From: Spirochaetota bacterium
Lineage (GTDB): Bacteria; Spirochaetota; UBA4802; JAFGJZ01
NCBI GenBank assembly: GCA_022704645.1
Contig: JAKJGA010000011.1
Location: 1 to 22,792 of the forward strand
Reading direction: 5' to 3'
DNA: 22,792 nt
Position numbers and translations under genes: made by a program. This document shows, piece by piece, positions 8,219 to 15,718 of this stretch (its first letter is position 1; each line of letters begins with the position of its first letter). The notes under the pieces were generated by a model. The model worked only from the letters and a program-made list of their open reading frames with translations. It made no database searches and was not told where the DNA came from.

Positions 8219-9595
8219 TTATTTTATCAAATTAATCCTCTTCCGTTTAGAAGAAGAAGGAATTCCCATAATTGTTCTGTACTTAGCAACCGTACGTCTT
8301 GCAACATCATAACCGCTTTTTGAAAGGATACGCGAAATATCTTCGTCTGAAAGCGGAGAATCCGGTTTTTCATTAGTAACAAGATCATTAATAATTTTTT
8401 TAATTTCATCCGAAGAACTGTTCTCTCCTCCGAAAATCCTGTTAGAAAAGAAATGTTTAAGAGGATAAATTCCATACTCGGTTTCTATATATTTTCCTGA
8501 AACTGCACGGCTGACCGTGGATTCGTGAAAATCAGTTTCAGTTGCGATTATCTGATATGTTAAAGGATTTAGTACAGTTCCGCCTGAACGCAGAAATTCT
8601 TTTTGGTGGTTCATAACAGAACGAAGAACTTTTTCAAAAGTTACTCTTCTGTCATAAATGTTTTTCAATAGTCCTTTTGCCGAATCAAGACCGTCTTTGA
8701 TAAATTTTCTGATATCTTTATCAATATTCTTTTTGCGCAGCACATTTACATAGTAACTGTTGATTTTAATATCAGGTATATTTCCGTCGTAATATTGAAT
8801 TATTATCTCATCATCGACAAGAGCAACTTTTGCTTCAGGAAATACTCTTTCAGCGAGAGCCGCAGAATATGATCTTCCAGGATAAGGCTCAAGTTTTGAA
8901 AGCAGACCGCTTAGCTGTTTAATTTCAGGGATGGAAACACATAACTCTTTTGAGAGCCTGTCCCATGACAGATTCTTCAGAAGTTCAAAATGTCTTTTTA
9001 TCATCTCATGAAGTTTTTGTTCGTCAGGAAAATTAATTCTGCTCTGAACAAGGAGAGTTTCCTGTATGCCCGCACAGCCGCATCCCAGAGGATCAAGTTG
9101 ATGAAACATATCAAAAAGTTTTCGGCAGCGTTTCGGATCAATACCGGAATCAGATATTATACTTTCGTCAGAAACAGTCAGAAAACCGTCAGAATCGGTA
9201 AAACCTGCGATTTTTTCAAGAAAAACCAGTTCCTTTTTATCAAGATCAAGCTCTCGAATCTGCTCAACAAAATGTTCATAAAGAGAAATTTTATGGGAAG
9301 TAAGACTTTCTAAATATTGCTGTTTGCGGTCCTCATCTGCTGAATAAACTTCATCTTCCCCTTCCATTCCGGAAGAAGAATCAACACCCATCGAAAGGGA
9401 GAAAATAAGTTCATCATTTTTCTCACTGGTGACGGAATCTACCTCTTCCAGCACGGGATTATTTTCAAGTTCAATCTGTATTAATTGAGTAAGCTCAAGG
9501 GAATTCATCTGAAGCATCTCAAGCGACTGCTTGAGGTTCTGCGTCATGGCAAGCTTCTGAGTCTGCTTTAAAGATGTTTGTAATCCTACTGCCAT
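8219..9595 (-). CDS. rpoN: RNA polymerase sigma-54 factor RpoN
   Basis: 458 residues from the ATG at 9595. In-frame GTG codons at 9604 and 9601 are alternatives, but GGTGG just upstream of the ATG looks like its ribosome-binding site. Sigma-54 directs polymerase to -24/-12 promoters and needs an AAA+ activator. Region I (glutamine- and leucine-rich activator-interacting part) is seen as SLKQTQKLAMTQNLKQSLEM, then IELENNPVLEEV. The acidic region II spans roughly 55-95. The C-terminal part has the helix-turn-helix region (about 340-365: TDFHESTVSRAVSGKYIET) and the RpoN box ARRTVAKYR at 432-440. First gene of the operon that includes the NtrX activator. Confidence 0.97.
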   Translation of the reverse strand: MAVGLQTSLKQTQKLAMTQNLKQSLEMLQMNSLELTQLIQIELENNPVLEEVDSVTSEKNDELIFSLSMGVDSSSGMEGEDEVYSADEDRKQQYLESLTSHKISLYEHFVEQIRELDLDKKELVFLEKIAGFTDSDGFLTVSDESIISDSGIDPKRCRKLFDMFHQLDPLGCGCAGIQETLLVQSRINFPDEQKLHEMIKRHFELLKNLSWDRLSKELCVSIPEIKQLSGLLSKLEPYPGRSYSAALAERVFPEAKVALVDDEIIIQYYDGNIPDIKINSYYVNVLRKKNIDKDIRKFIKDGLDSAKGLLKNIYDRRVTFEKVLRSVMNHQKEFLRSGGTVLNPLTYQIIATETDFHESTVSRAVSGKYIETEYGIYPLKHFFSNRIFGGENSSSDEIKKIINDLVTNEKPDSPLSDEDISRILSKSGYDVARRTVAKYRTIMGIPSSSKRKRINLIK

Positions 9596-9611
9596 ATCCA
9601 CCACTTAAGTC

Positions 9612-9640
9612 AATATAGCACGAAAGTACGACATTGTCAA
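9612..9640 (-). promoter_or_regulatory. Sigma-70-type promoter of the rpoN operon
   Basis: TTGACA (9640-9635), a 17-base spacer and TATATT (9617-9612), an almost consensus housekeeping promoter in the 49 bases between the small membrane protein gene and rpoN. The expected start of transcription is about 9605, which leaves only about 10 bases before the ATG at 9595. The upstream leader is therefore very short and contains just the ribosome-binding site. Confidence 0.75.
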
Positions 9641-9653
9641 CAAACCTTTGAAA

Positions 9654-10019
9654 TCAGTTTTTCCGTTTATTATGCTCAATATTTTTCTTATATTTCGCCA
9701 GAATCAGATAAGCAGCTATAACTGATAAAACAAATGCAGTAATATATGATGAAAGAACTTTGTCCGAAAATGCAAGAATATCATAATAAGCTAAAACTCC
9801 GGAGATGACTAAAGTTACTACGCTGATAAAAAGCGAAATCAGAAGATAAATTTTACGGCCGAATTTAAACAAATAATTAATAAAAAAACCCGCAATAAGC
9901 GAAAGGGACAGATGAAAAGGTATCATAAAAATCAATAGGCTGATCATAATGCCCAAGTCAGCCGGGGAAGCAAAAAGAAAACACGGGAAAAACACAAACA
10001 ATATCAATAATCTTCTCAT
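9654..10019 (-). CDS. Small hypothetical membrane protein
   Basis: 121 residues that I do not recognise. The N-terminus MRRLLILFVFFPCFLFASP looks like a signal peptide or first membrane helix. Three further hydrophobic stretches follow, near 24-50, 57-80 and 86-107, and the protein ends in a lysine-rich tail (KYKKNIEHNKRKN) that should face the cytoplasm. Its ribosome-binding site is GAGGTAG just before the ATG. It follows the GLUG-repeat gene after 47 bases and precedes the rpoN promoter. No catalytic motif is seen. It may accompany the GLUG protein, or it may be independent. Confidence 0.65.
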   Translation of the reverse strand: MRRLLILFVFFPCFLFASPADLGIMISLLIFMIPFHLSLSLIAGFFINYLFKFGRKIYLLISLFISVVTLVISGVLAYYDILAFSDKVLSSYITAFVLSVIAAYLILAKYKKNIEHNKRKN

Positions 10020-10036
10020 TGACTACCTCAAAAAAC

Positions 10037-10065
10037 ATTCTAAAATAACAACACACTTCGTGCAA
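10037..10065 (-). promoter_or_regulatory. Possible promoter of the small membrane protein gene
   Basis: TTGCAC (10065-10060), a 17-base spacer and TAGAAT (10042-10037). The -10 box is good but the -35 box matches the consensus only in its first three bases. It begins two bases after the stop codon of the GLUG-repeat gene. Read-through from the upstream gene is equally possible. Confidence 0.35.
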
Positions 10066-10066
10066 T

Positions 10067-12265
10067 TCATTTATATTTACGCAATAAAAACTTATACGAG
10101 CGGCACGTAAAAATACCAGGACCTATCTCAACAAGAGTCTCCGGATCATAATTCTTCCATTTTATCACAAGATTTTTCCCGTCAAATGACCAAGTCCCGG
10201 TTTCACCTGTTTTAGCAAGTTTAACAGTGCCGTCGGCATACAGGCCGACCTGGCTTGTCCAATGTCTATGCTCACCGTAATATACGCCGGCTATTTTCTT
10301 TGCCGTAGCTGCATCAGGTTTCGGCAAAGGTTTTGACCTTTCTTCTGCAGCTTTATCAACCGGTATTCCGAAATACTCTTTAGATATTACTGGATAGCCC
10401 CCATTTGTGCCATTTATTTCCCACTTTCTGTAATGACGCGCGCTTTTATCCTCCGCCATTTTATTAAGATTAGCAAGAAGCGTCCCTTCCAAATCATTCC
10501 TTTTTTTAGGATCATCATCTGTTCGTATCATAACCTTTGCAGATGGTGAATCGAATGAATAAACGGTTCCGTAAAAAGAATCCTCTTCCATCTCTTTCGG
10601 ATCTGTCTTTTTTTTATCAAGCGCACTCATAAGATCAAGTGCATTGTCAAGGGCGTTCTTCTTTTTATCACTTTTTCGAATATAGTAATATGATCCTTTT
10701 GCGTATTTAATCCCGCTATTGATACCATTAGGCTTATTCTGTTTGAGCCAAAATCCGTTCAGTACTGCATATAATGTCTTATCAGTTTCACCCCAGCGGA
10801 CACCTGCATTACCCATAAGACCCCCAGCCTGGTTAGTTCCCGTACCTTTAGCAGTCACTGATCCGATATTGTAGCTGTTCTGAATATATACATCATTACC
10901 GCCGAGTCCTCCGGCATATAGAATGCCTCCCTTCGAAGAATTTCCGCTGACACTTCCGGAATTGTAACTGTTTATAATCATGGCATTATTTCCGGCAATA
11001 CCGCCGGCATAAATGTCAACTTTCCCTGTTGCAGACACTGAAATATTCCCAGTATTATATGTATTTATAAATCCATAAATTCCGCCGAAAGCAAATGTAT
11101 TTGTCGCGAATCGGGCGTTTGTATAACTTCCGCCGAGACCGCCGACTATTATTTTTTCACCAGTTTTTGCATTTACAGTAATATTTCCTGAATTAAATAT
11201 TTTTCCAGTTTCAACCCACTTCTGATTAGATCCCGTAAAAGGCGGAGAAGATAAACCAACACCGAACAAACCGCCTACTTTTAAAAATCTGACATTTCCT
11301 GTCGCAGAAACAGTAATAGCACCGGTATTGTAAACATCTGAACATTCATTGTTCACAAGAATGGCAGAAATGCCGCCAACACATATTTCATCTCCTGAAG
11401 CTTTAACTGTAACCGAACCGCTGTTATAACATCTTGAAATGTTTTTTGAAGGCTGAGTACAGAGCCCGGAAACTTGAAGATTACCTGGAGATATTTTCCC
11501 TCTCAAATTTTTCATACGCGAATCAATAACATCTCCTTCAAATAAAACTGATCCGCGGTTTGATGAATTTGTCAGAGCGAATCTGCATCTTACAACAAGA
11601 CCCGCCATATAAGAGTCGCCTTTCCCTTTTACTGTCACAACTGCTTCGCTGTGACAATTATCTATTTCATCCGCTTCTACTGCAAGTGCAGCGGCATAGA
11701 CTTTCAGTGTGAGTTTTTTTTCGACACCGTGATAGGTTATTTTAGATCCTTTTCCGATCGTTAGATTTTTAATTGTGCCTGCTGACTGGAAAAGAGCCAG
11801 CTCGATCTCAGCATCTCCCGTGTCAGAGCTGATATTCGGAGGTGTAGTTCTATCGCTGATATTCAAATTAGATATAACATGGCCTCCACCGTCAAAAAAT
11901 GAACCATTGGATTTTATTGACGGAAATTCGAATCTTGAACCGTTCATATCAAGATCAGCAGTCAGTTTAATGTAATTTTTAACAAAAGCATAATTAAGTC
12001 CGGTAAGTCCGTTTTTCTTGCCGTATGCCACCATGTCAAGATTTGCTTTTGCAAGCTCACCGAAATAAGCAAGTTTTCCTGCAGTATCGATAATAAAGGG
12101 ATTAGTTTCGCTGTTGGGTTTTGCCGGATTTAAAAGTTTAAACGGGTATTTCCTGCCATCCCATTTTTTGCCGTCTGCAGACAATATGTTTGTTGAGAAA
12201 AAAATTAATAATGAAACAATAACCAGCAAGAATTTGACTGAATAGAGGGAACGATAGTTATTCAT
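10067..12265 (-). CDS. Secreted GLUG-repeat beta-helix protein with an extra C-terminal domain
   Basis: 732 residues with a signal peptide (about 1-30, basic start, hydrophobic core, cut near LSA-DG). Residues 56-110 (NPFIIDTAGKLAYFGE, YIKLTADLDMNG) match the usual opening of GLUG-motif surface proteins. Between 235 and 490 the chain cycles through units of about 31-46 residues with YNSGSV-like turns followed by GGLxG-like strands, as expected for a right-handed beta-helix. WEINGTNGGYPVIS (615-628) resembles the usual end of this module. The last 75 residues (from KKIAGVYYG at 656, with GTWSFDGKNLVIKW) look like a separate small beta-barrel-like domain that I cannot name. GGAG precedes the ATG. 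Adhesion or surface binding is a guess from the family. It is an accessory gene placed between two housekeeping operons. Confidence 0.8.
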   Translation of the reverse strand: MNNYRSLYSVKFLLVIVSLLIFFSTNILSADGKKWDGRKYPFKLLNPAKPNSETNPFIIDTAGKLAYFGELAKANLDMVAYGKKNGLTGLNYAFVKNYIKLTADLDMNGSRFEFPSIKSNGSFFDGGGHVISNLNISDRTTPPNISSDTGDAEIELALFQSAGTIKNLTIGKGSKITYHGVEKKLTLKVYAAALAVEADEIDNCHSEAVVTVKGKGDSYMAGLVVRCRFALTNSSNRGSVLFEGDVIDSRMKNLRGKISPGNLQVSGLCTQPSKNISRCYNSGSVTVKASGDEICVGGISAILVNNECSDVYNTGAITVSATGNVRFLKVGGLFGVGLSSPPFTGSNQKWVETGKIFNSGNITVNAKTGEKIIVGGLGGSYTNARFATNTFAFGGIYGFINTYNTGNISVSATGKVDIYAGGIAGNNAMIINSYNSGSVSGNSSKGGILYAGGLGGNDVYIQNSYNIGSVTAKGTGTNQAGGLMGNAGVRWGETDKTLYAVLNGFWLKQNKPNGINSGIKYAKGSYYYIRKSDKKKNALDNALDLMSALDKKKTDPKEMEEDSFYGTVYSFDSPSAKVMIRTDDDPKKRNDLEGTLLANLNKMAEDKSARHYRKWEINGTNGGYPVISKEYFGIPVDKAAEERSKPLPKPDAATAKKIAGVYYGEHRHWTSQVGLYADGTVKLAKTGETGTWSFDGKNLVIKWKNYDPETLVEIGPGIFTCRSYKFLLRKYK
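10856..11563 (-). repeat. GLUG-type protein repeats encoded in the secreted protein
   Basis: Seven turn motifs align: SNRGSV (235), YNSGSV (280), YNTGAI (312), FNSGNI (357), YNTGNI (403), YNSGSV (434) and YNIGSV (465). Spacing is about 45, 32, 45, 46, 31 and 31 residues. Most are followed by a glycine-rich strand such as GGIAGN or GGLGGN. The DNA copies are well diverged, so this is an old protein repeat rather than a recent tandem duplication. Confidence 0.8.
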
Positions 12266-12304
12266 ATTATCTCCGGTAGTGCGTTTGTTTTTATAGAAAT
12301 AAAT

Positions 12305-12796
12305 TCAAATTCTGCAGATTAAAGCAGAGGCAGTAGCGGCAACACCCTCTTCTCTTCCGGTAAACCCGAGTTTTTCGGTGGTTTTGCCTTTTACGGATAT
12401 TCGATCATAATCAATTGAAAGATCATCTGCCATGGCTTTTTTCATTGCATCAACATATGGTGAAATTTTAGGTTTTTCACATATAACAACCGAATCAATA
12501 TTTATAATCTGCCACTTCGCTTCAGCAAGTCTGGCAGAAACCTCTCTGAGTATTAAACGGCTGGAAATGTCTTTATTTTTAGATTCGTTATCCGGATAAA
12601 GCCTTCCGATATCACCAAGCGATGAAGCACCGAGGAGAGCATCAACAACAGCATGAATTAAAACATCCGCATCGGAATGACCGAGCAGACCTTTATCGAA
12701 GGGAATTTGCACACCGCCTATTATGCAGGCACGATTATCAGCAAAACGGTGCACATCGTATCCAGTACCTACTCTTATATCAGAGATTGAATACAT
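12305..12796 (-). CDS. ispF: 2-C-methyl-D-erythritol 2,4-cyclodiphosphate synthase
   Basis: 163 residues from the ATG at 12796. A TTG six bases upstream (12802) is in frame but less likely. IspF makes the cyclic diphosphate intermediate of the non-mevalonate isoprenoid pathway as a trimer with zinc at subunit interfaces. Zinc ligands are D14 and H16 in GYDVHRF and H48 in DVLIHAVVDALLGA. The family patterns SLGDIGRLYPD and TTEKLGFTGREEGVAA are present. The start overlaps the STAS gene by 17 bases, so the pair is probably translated together although the functions look unrelated. IspD, which is often adjacent or fused, is not in the window. Confidence 0.97.
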   Translation of the reverse strand: MYSISDIRVGTGYDVHRFADNRACIIGGVQIPFDKGLLGHSDADVLIHAVVDALLGASSLGDIGRLYPDNESKNKDISSRLILREVSARLAEAKWQIINIDSVVICEKPKISPYVDAMKKAMADDLSIDYDRISVKGKTTEKLGFTGREEGVAATASALICRI

Positions 12797-13079
12797 CAGC
12801 AAGGGAACTCAATTTTAATACATCTAAAACCTTCTCACTTACATTGCTCATTTTTAAAACACGGCCCTTTTTCTTCTGAAGTTTCAGAAGACTGATTAAA
12901 ACACCGACTCCGGATGAATCAATGTAATCGACACCGGAAAGATCAATTTCAATATCTTTTTCCGAATTCTGCCCGAGATTTAAAAGTTTATCTTTAAAAT
13001 CTTTGATTGTCATCATTTCTATGTCGCCTTTTACAACAACAATGGTGCTGTCGGCAGAATCAGTAATATTTATATCCAT
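12780..13079 (-). CDS. STAS-domain anti-sigma-factor antagonist
   Basis: 99 residues forming a single STAS domain like SpoIIAA or RsbV. The signature DLSGVDYIDSSGVGVLISLL (46-65) contains the serine pair S55/S56. In characterised relatives the serine next to the glycine is phosphorylated by an anti-sigma kinase and dephosphorylated by a PP2C phosphatase. It has its own promoter and a GGAAGG ribosome-binding site (13090-13085). A SpoIIE-type PP2C phosphatase is encoded about 4.4 kb upstream in the same direction, a plausible partner. No anti-sigma kinase or alternative sigma factor of that class lies in the window. Confidence 0.9.
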   Translation of the reverse strand: MDINITDSADSTIVVVKGDIEMMTIKDFKDKLLNLGQNSEKDIEIDLSGVDYIDSSGVGVLISLLKLQKKKGRVLKMSNVSEKVLDVLKLSSLADVFNL

Positions 13080-13114
13080 AAAAACCTTCCGAGCCTTCTA
13101 TTTAATTTCCGTAT

Positions 13115-13143
13115 AGAATATTTATATATTAGCATAAAGTCAA
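13115..13143 (-). promoter_or_regulatory. Sigma-70-type promoter of STAS-ispF
   Basis: TTGACT (13143-13138), a 17-base AT-rich spacer and TATTCT (13120-13115), in the 72 bases between recJ and the STAS gene. The expected start of transcription is near 13108, giving a leader of about 29 bases that contains GGAAGG. No terminator hairpin is seen after recJ, so read-through may add to expression. Confidence 0.6.
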
Positions 13144-13151
13144 TATAAAAA

Positions 13152-15059
13152 TCACAGTATCCTTTCTATTATTGCTCTTGCAGAAATCCGGTTATTAAAA
13201 ATATTTTTTTCGATTTTAACTAGTAAATCGGCTTTTTGTTTTTCATGAAGCAGACGCAACGAATCTTTCATTTTCCATCCGATAAAATCGACATCAGAAG
13301 AACATCTTATCTTCGCATGTTCGCCGAATTCCTGATACGAATCAGGAATTAGTGACTGGCAGAGAAATACAGGCTGTTCATTGTTTTTTCCGAATGGAGA
13401 AAGATTCTTCAACTCATCAGCAAAAGCAAGGCTGATTTCTTCCTCTTTAATTTCACAATCATAACGTACAGGAGAATCCGAAAATTCGAATTTAACACTG
13501 TCATCAAATTTCGTCAAAAAATCTTTAAAAGAAAACTCGCTGATTGAAAATCCGAACGCCGAAGGATGACCTCCGAACCGCAAAAACATATCAGAGTATT
13601 TTTCTGCATGAGAAAGAATATCCGTATTCAGAAAAGATCTGGCTGAAGCTTTAATTATACCGTCTTCGGCTTTCACAGCCGCAACAGCAGGCTTTTTATA
13701 CATTTCAGAAATTCTTGAAGCTATTATTCCTGTTATTCCCTCAGGAACATCTTCAGAATAATAAAGGACTATATTCTGATATGAATTATCAACACATTCT
13801 TCTGCGGATTCAATGGCCGTTTTGAAGTGATTTTTGCGTATTTTGTTTATATCGCTGATTTTTTTATATATTGCATCAGTGTCTATTCCGTACAAATAAT
13901 CTGCAGTCAGATCCGACTCACCAAAACGGCCGGGAGAATTCAATAATGGTGCCACAACCCAGCTTATATATGCAGAATCAGCAGTTTTGCTCTGGCTTCT
14001 AAGTCTTACAATTTGCGGAAGATCAGAATTCTCAAATAGAATTAGTCCGCTGAAAACTATTGATCTGTTAGCATCCAGAATAGGAACAACATCAGCAACT
14101 GTTCCGATTGCCGCAAAAGGAAGATTGTCAAACAGGAAGTTCATTATTTTTTTCGATGACATGAGAGAAGAAAAAATAAATCTTGTCTTCACATCAGCAA
14201 TTTCAAGAAACTCCAGATAAAGTTCATGCGAGCGGCTTTTAATATTTATTAATGCCGACGAAAACATCTTGGACTGTAAAATAAAATCAGCACAATTATA
14301 ATCAGTTTTGTCATTAATTGAATCAGAAACAATAATACGTTTCGACAAATCCGGCGGAAGACTGCTGATTTTCTCAAAAGAAAGATTTTTGGAACAGTAT
14401 ACTTCTCCGTTTGATAACAGATAAACTTCTTTATCATAAGCAGGAAGAAATGAATATAGAAAAGATGCGCACAAAAGAAGAGCAACTCCGCAACCGGCAA
14501 GCTCTCGAAAAGGATATTTTGAATTCTTCATTTTGGGATTAACTATCAGCGCTTCAGGCAAATCGTCTGAAGGATCGTGATGATCACAGATGATCACCTG
14601 CATTCCGAGAGCTTGTGCATATTCGATTATCTCATTATCGCGGATGCCGCAGTCCAGAGTAAGAATCAGCTCGCAGCCTTTCTGCGCAGCTTCTTCAACA
14701 GCTCTTTTATTCAATCCGAATCTTTCGTTCCCCTTTGGAAAATCATATGAGTAATCAAAACCGATCTTATCAAAAAGATTCCGGACAATTGTCAAAGAAG
14801 TCAATCCGTCTATATCGGAATCAGAAAAAATAAATATTTTTTTCTTTTCCCGCAGAGAAGCCTTCAGTAAATCAACGGCTTCTTTCATCTGAGATATATC
14901 AAAAGGCGATTCAGAAAAAAGCCTGTCGCGTCTCAAATATTCGCGGAGCACATTATCATCAGAACATCCGCGTGCAGCCATCAAACGCCGGAATGGAGCA
15001 CTGTATTTTCCCGTATTAATGGAATCAATTTCCTGCTGTGCAATCTCGGCTGCGGACAT
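13152..15059 (-). CDS. recJ: Single-stranded-DNA exonuclease RecJ, with an insertion
   Basis: 635 residues of the DHH phosphoesterase superfamily. RecJ degrades single-stranded DNA 5' to 3' in recombination and mismatch repair, using manganese. Metal-binding motifs are present: FSDSDIDG (D80, D82, D84), DCG (136-138), DHH (159-161), GTVADVVP (319-326) and, in the DHHA1 domain, GGHPSAFGF (496-504). An OB-fold-like C-terminus follows (about 530-635). Between the LAGCGVALLL helix (188-197) and GTVADVVP there are about 100 more residues than usual (roughly 207-310), including YLLSNGEVYCSKNLSFEK. It starts one base after the RNase H-like gene and closes the operon. Confidence 0.93.
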   Translation of the reverse strand: MSAAEIAQQEIDSINTGKYSAPFRRLMAARGCSDDNVLREYLRRDRLFSESPFDISQMKEAVDLLKASLREKKKIFIFSDSDIDGLTSLTIVRNLFDKIGFDYSYDFPKGNERFGLNKRAVEEAAQKGCELILTLDCGIRDNEIIEYAQALGMQVIICDHHDPSDDLPEALIVNPKMKNSKYPFRELAGCGVALLLCASFLYSFLPAYDKEVYLLSNGEVYCSKNLSFEKISSLPPDLSKRIIVSDSINDKTDYNCADFILQSKMFSSALINIKSRSHELYLEFLEIADVKTRFIFSSLMSSKKIMNFLFDNLPFAAIGTVADVVPILDANRSIVFSGLILFENSDLPQIVRLRSQSKTADSAYISWVVAPLLNSPGRFGESDLTADYLYGIDTDAIYKKISDINKIRKNHFKTAIESAEECVDNSYQNIVLYYSEDVPEGITGIIASRISEMYKKPAVAAVKAEDGIIKASARSFLNTDILSHAEKYSDMFLRFGGHPSAFGFSISEFSFKDFLTKFDDSVKFEFSDSPVRYDCEIKEEEISLAFADELKNLSPFGKNNEQPVFLCQSLIPDSYQEFGEHAKIRCSSDVDFIGWKMKDSLRLLHEKQKADLLVKIEKNIFNNRISARAIIERIL

Positions 15060-15060
15060 T

Positions 15061-15708
15061 CTATGAATTTTTATCCTTTTTTATACGTTTCTGAGAAAGG
15101 TATTTCGCTCCGTCATTCTGACTGGGAGAAAGAATTTCCACCCTGGCATCAGGAAACGAACTGTAAATTTCATTAAACGACAAAAGAAGCTCGGCTATCC
15201 TCTGATCCGCCGGTTCATCCTTTCCCTGAACGAGACGCATCACAGGAGAATTGTCGATATAAAGTCTAAGCGATTTCGTTTTAAAATATGAAGCAATCCG
15301 CATAGATTTTATCATTGTTGAAAAAAGCGCTTCTTTTTCAGAATTATCGGTGAGAGAATAATGAACTTTGCCTAAAAGTGTATCAGAAAAGTCTTTTATC
15401 AATATACCGGATGCATACTGATCGGTTTTCTTAAAAACCGCTGCAAAGATCTTAAGCGAACTTTCAACAGGGACAGCTGACAAATCAGCACCTGCGAAAA
15501 GTTCAATCTCATCTCCGCTCATTTCAGTTTTCTTTTTTATAACAATTTTCTTACGGGACTTATCAGGTTCATATTTCATCAAGAGCGAACGGGCTTCTTC
15601 AATGAATTCAACCACATCTTTCACATCTGTACCGGCCGAAACCGCTATCTTCTCAATGTCCTTTCCCTCGGAAAGCATCGCTAAAACTTTATCAATACTT
15701 AAAAGCAT
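15061..15708 (-). CDS. RNase H-like protein with a helical N-terminal domain, divergent
   Basis: 215 residues. The first 45 (VLAMLSEGKDIEKIAVSAGT, then a second helix) look like a small helix-turn-helix. From about 68 the chain follows the RNase HI fold of the reverse-transcriptase-like group: FAGADLS with D75, SEKEALFSTMIKSMRIAS with E124/E126, and LRLYIDNSPVMRLVQGK with D152. The final motif, usually N..AD.LA, appears as NDGAKYL (198-204), with lysine where the last aspartate belongs. A strong GGGGGAA ribosome-binding site lies in the 10 bases after the nif3 gene. It sits between nif3-like and recJ; placement next to recJ suggests a nucleic-acid role. Activity is uncertain because of the missing acidic residue. 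Confidence 0.6.
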   Translation of the reverse strand: MLLSIDKVLAMLSEGKDIEKIAVSAGTDVKDVVEFIEEARSLLMKYEPDKSRKKIVIKKKTEMSGDEIELFAGADLSAVPVESSLKIFAAVFKKTDQYASGILIKDFSDTLLGKVHYSLTDNSEKEALFSTMIKSMRIASYFKTKSLRLYIDNSPVMRLVQGKDEPADQRIAELLLSFNEIYSSFPDARVEILSPSQNDGAKYLSQKRIKKDKNS

Positions 15709-15718
15709 GGTTCCCCCG

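Noticed and set aside
9605..10066. Sigma-54 (-24/-12) promoters near rpoN and the small membrane protein gene
   Set aside because: No GG-N10-GC arrangement with the usual flanking bases was found in the intergenic stretches on the minus strand.
10856..11563. Tandem DNA repeat in the GLUG gene
   Set aside because: The units are similar as protein but diverged as DNA and differ in length, so no recent tandem duplication is claimed.
12306..12325. Possible terminator hairpin at the end of ispF
   Set aside because: Only a five-base stem (TCTGC with GCAGA) with an eight-base loop and no clean T tract; too weak to call.
12797..12802. TTG start for ispF
   Set aside because: The ATG two codons later is the better start codon, and both leave the conserved part of the protein unchanged.
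13115..13143. The string ATATTGACTT occurs at both the rpoN and the STAS promoter regions, as if a shared operator
   Set aside because: In one it overlaps the -10 box and in the other the -35 box, so the positions relative to transcription differ; overlap of common promoter hexamers explains it.
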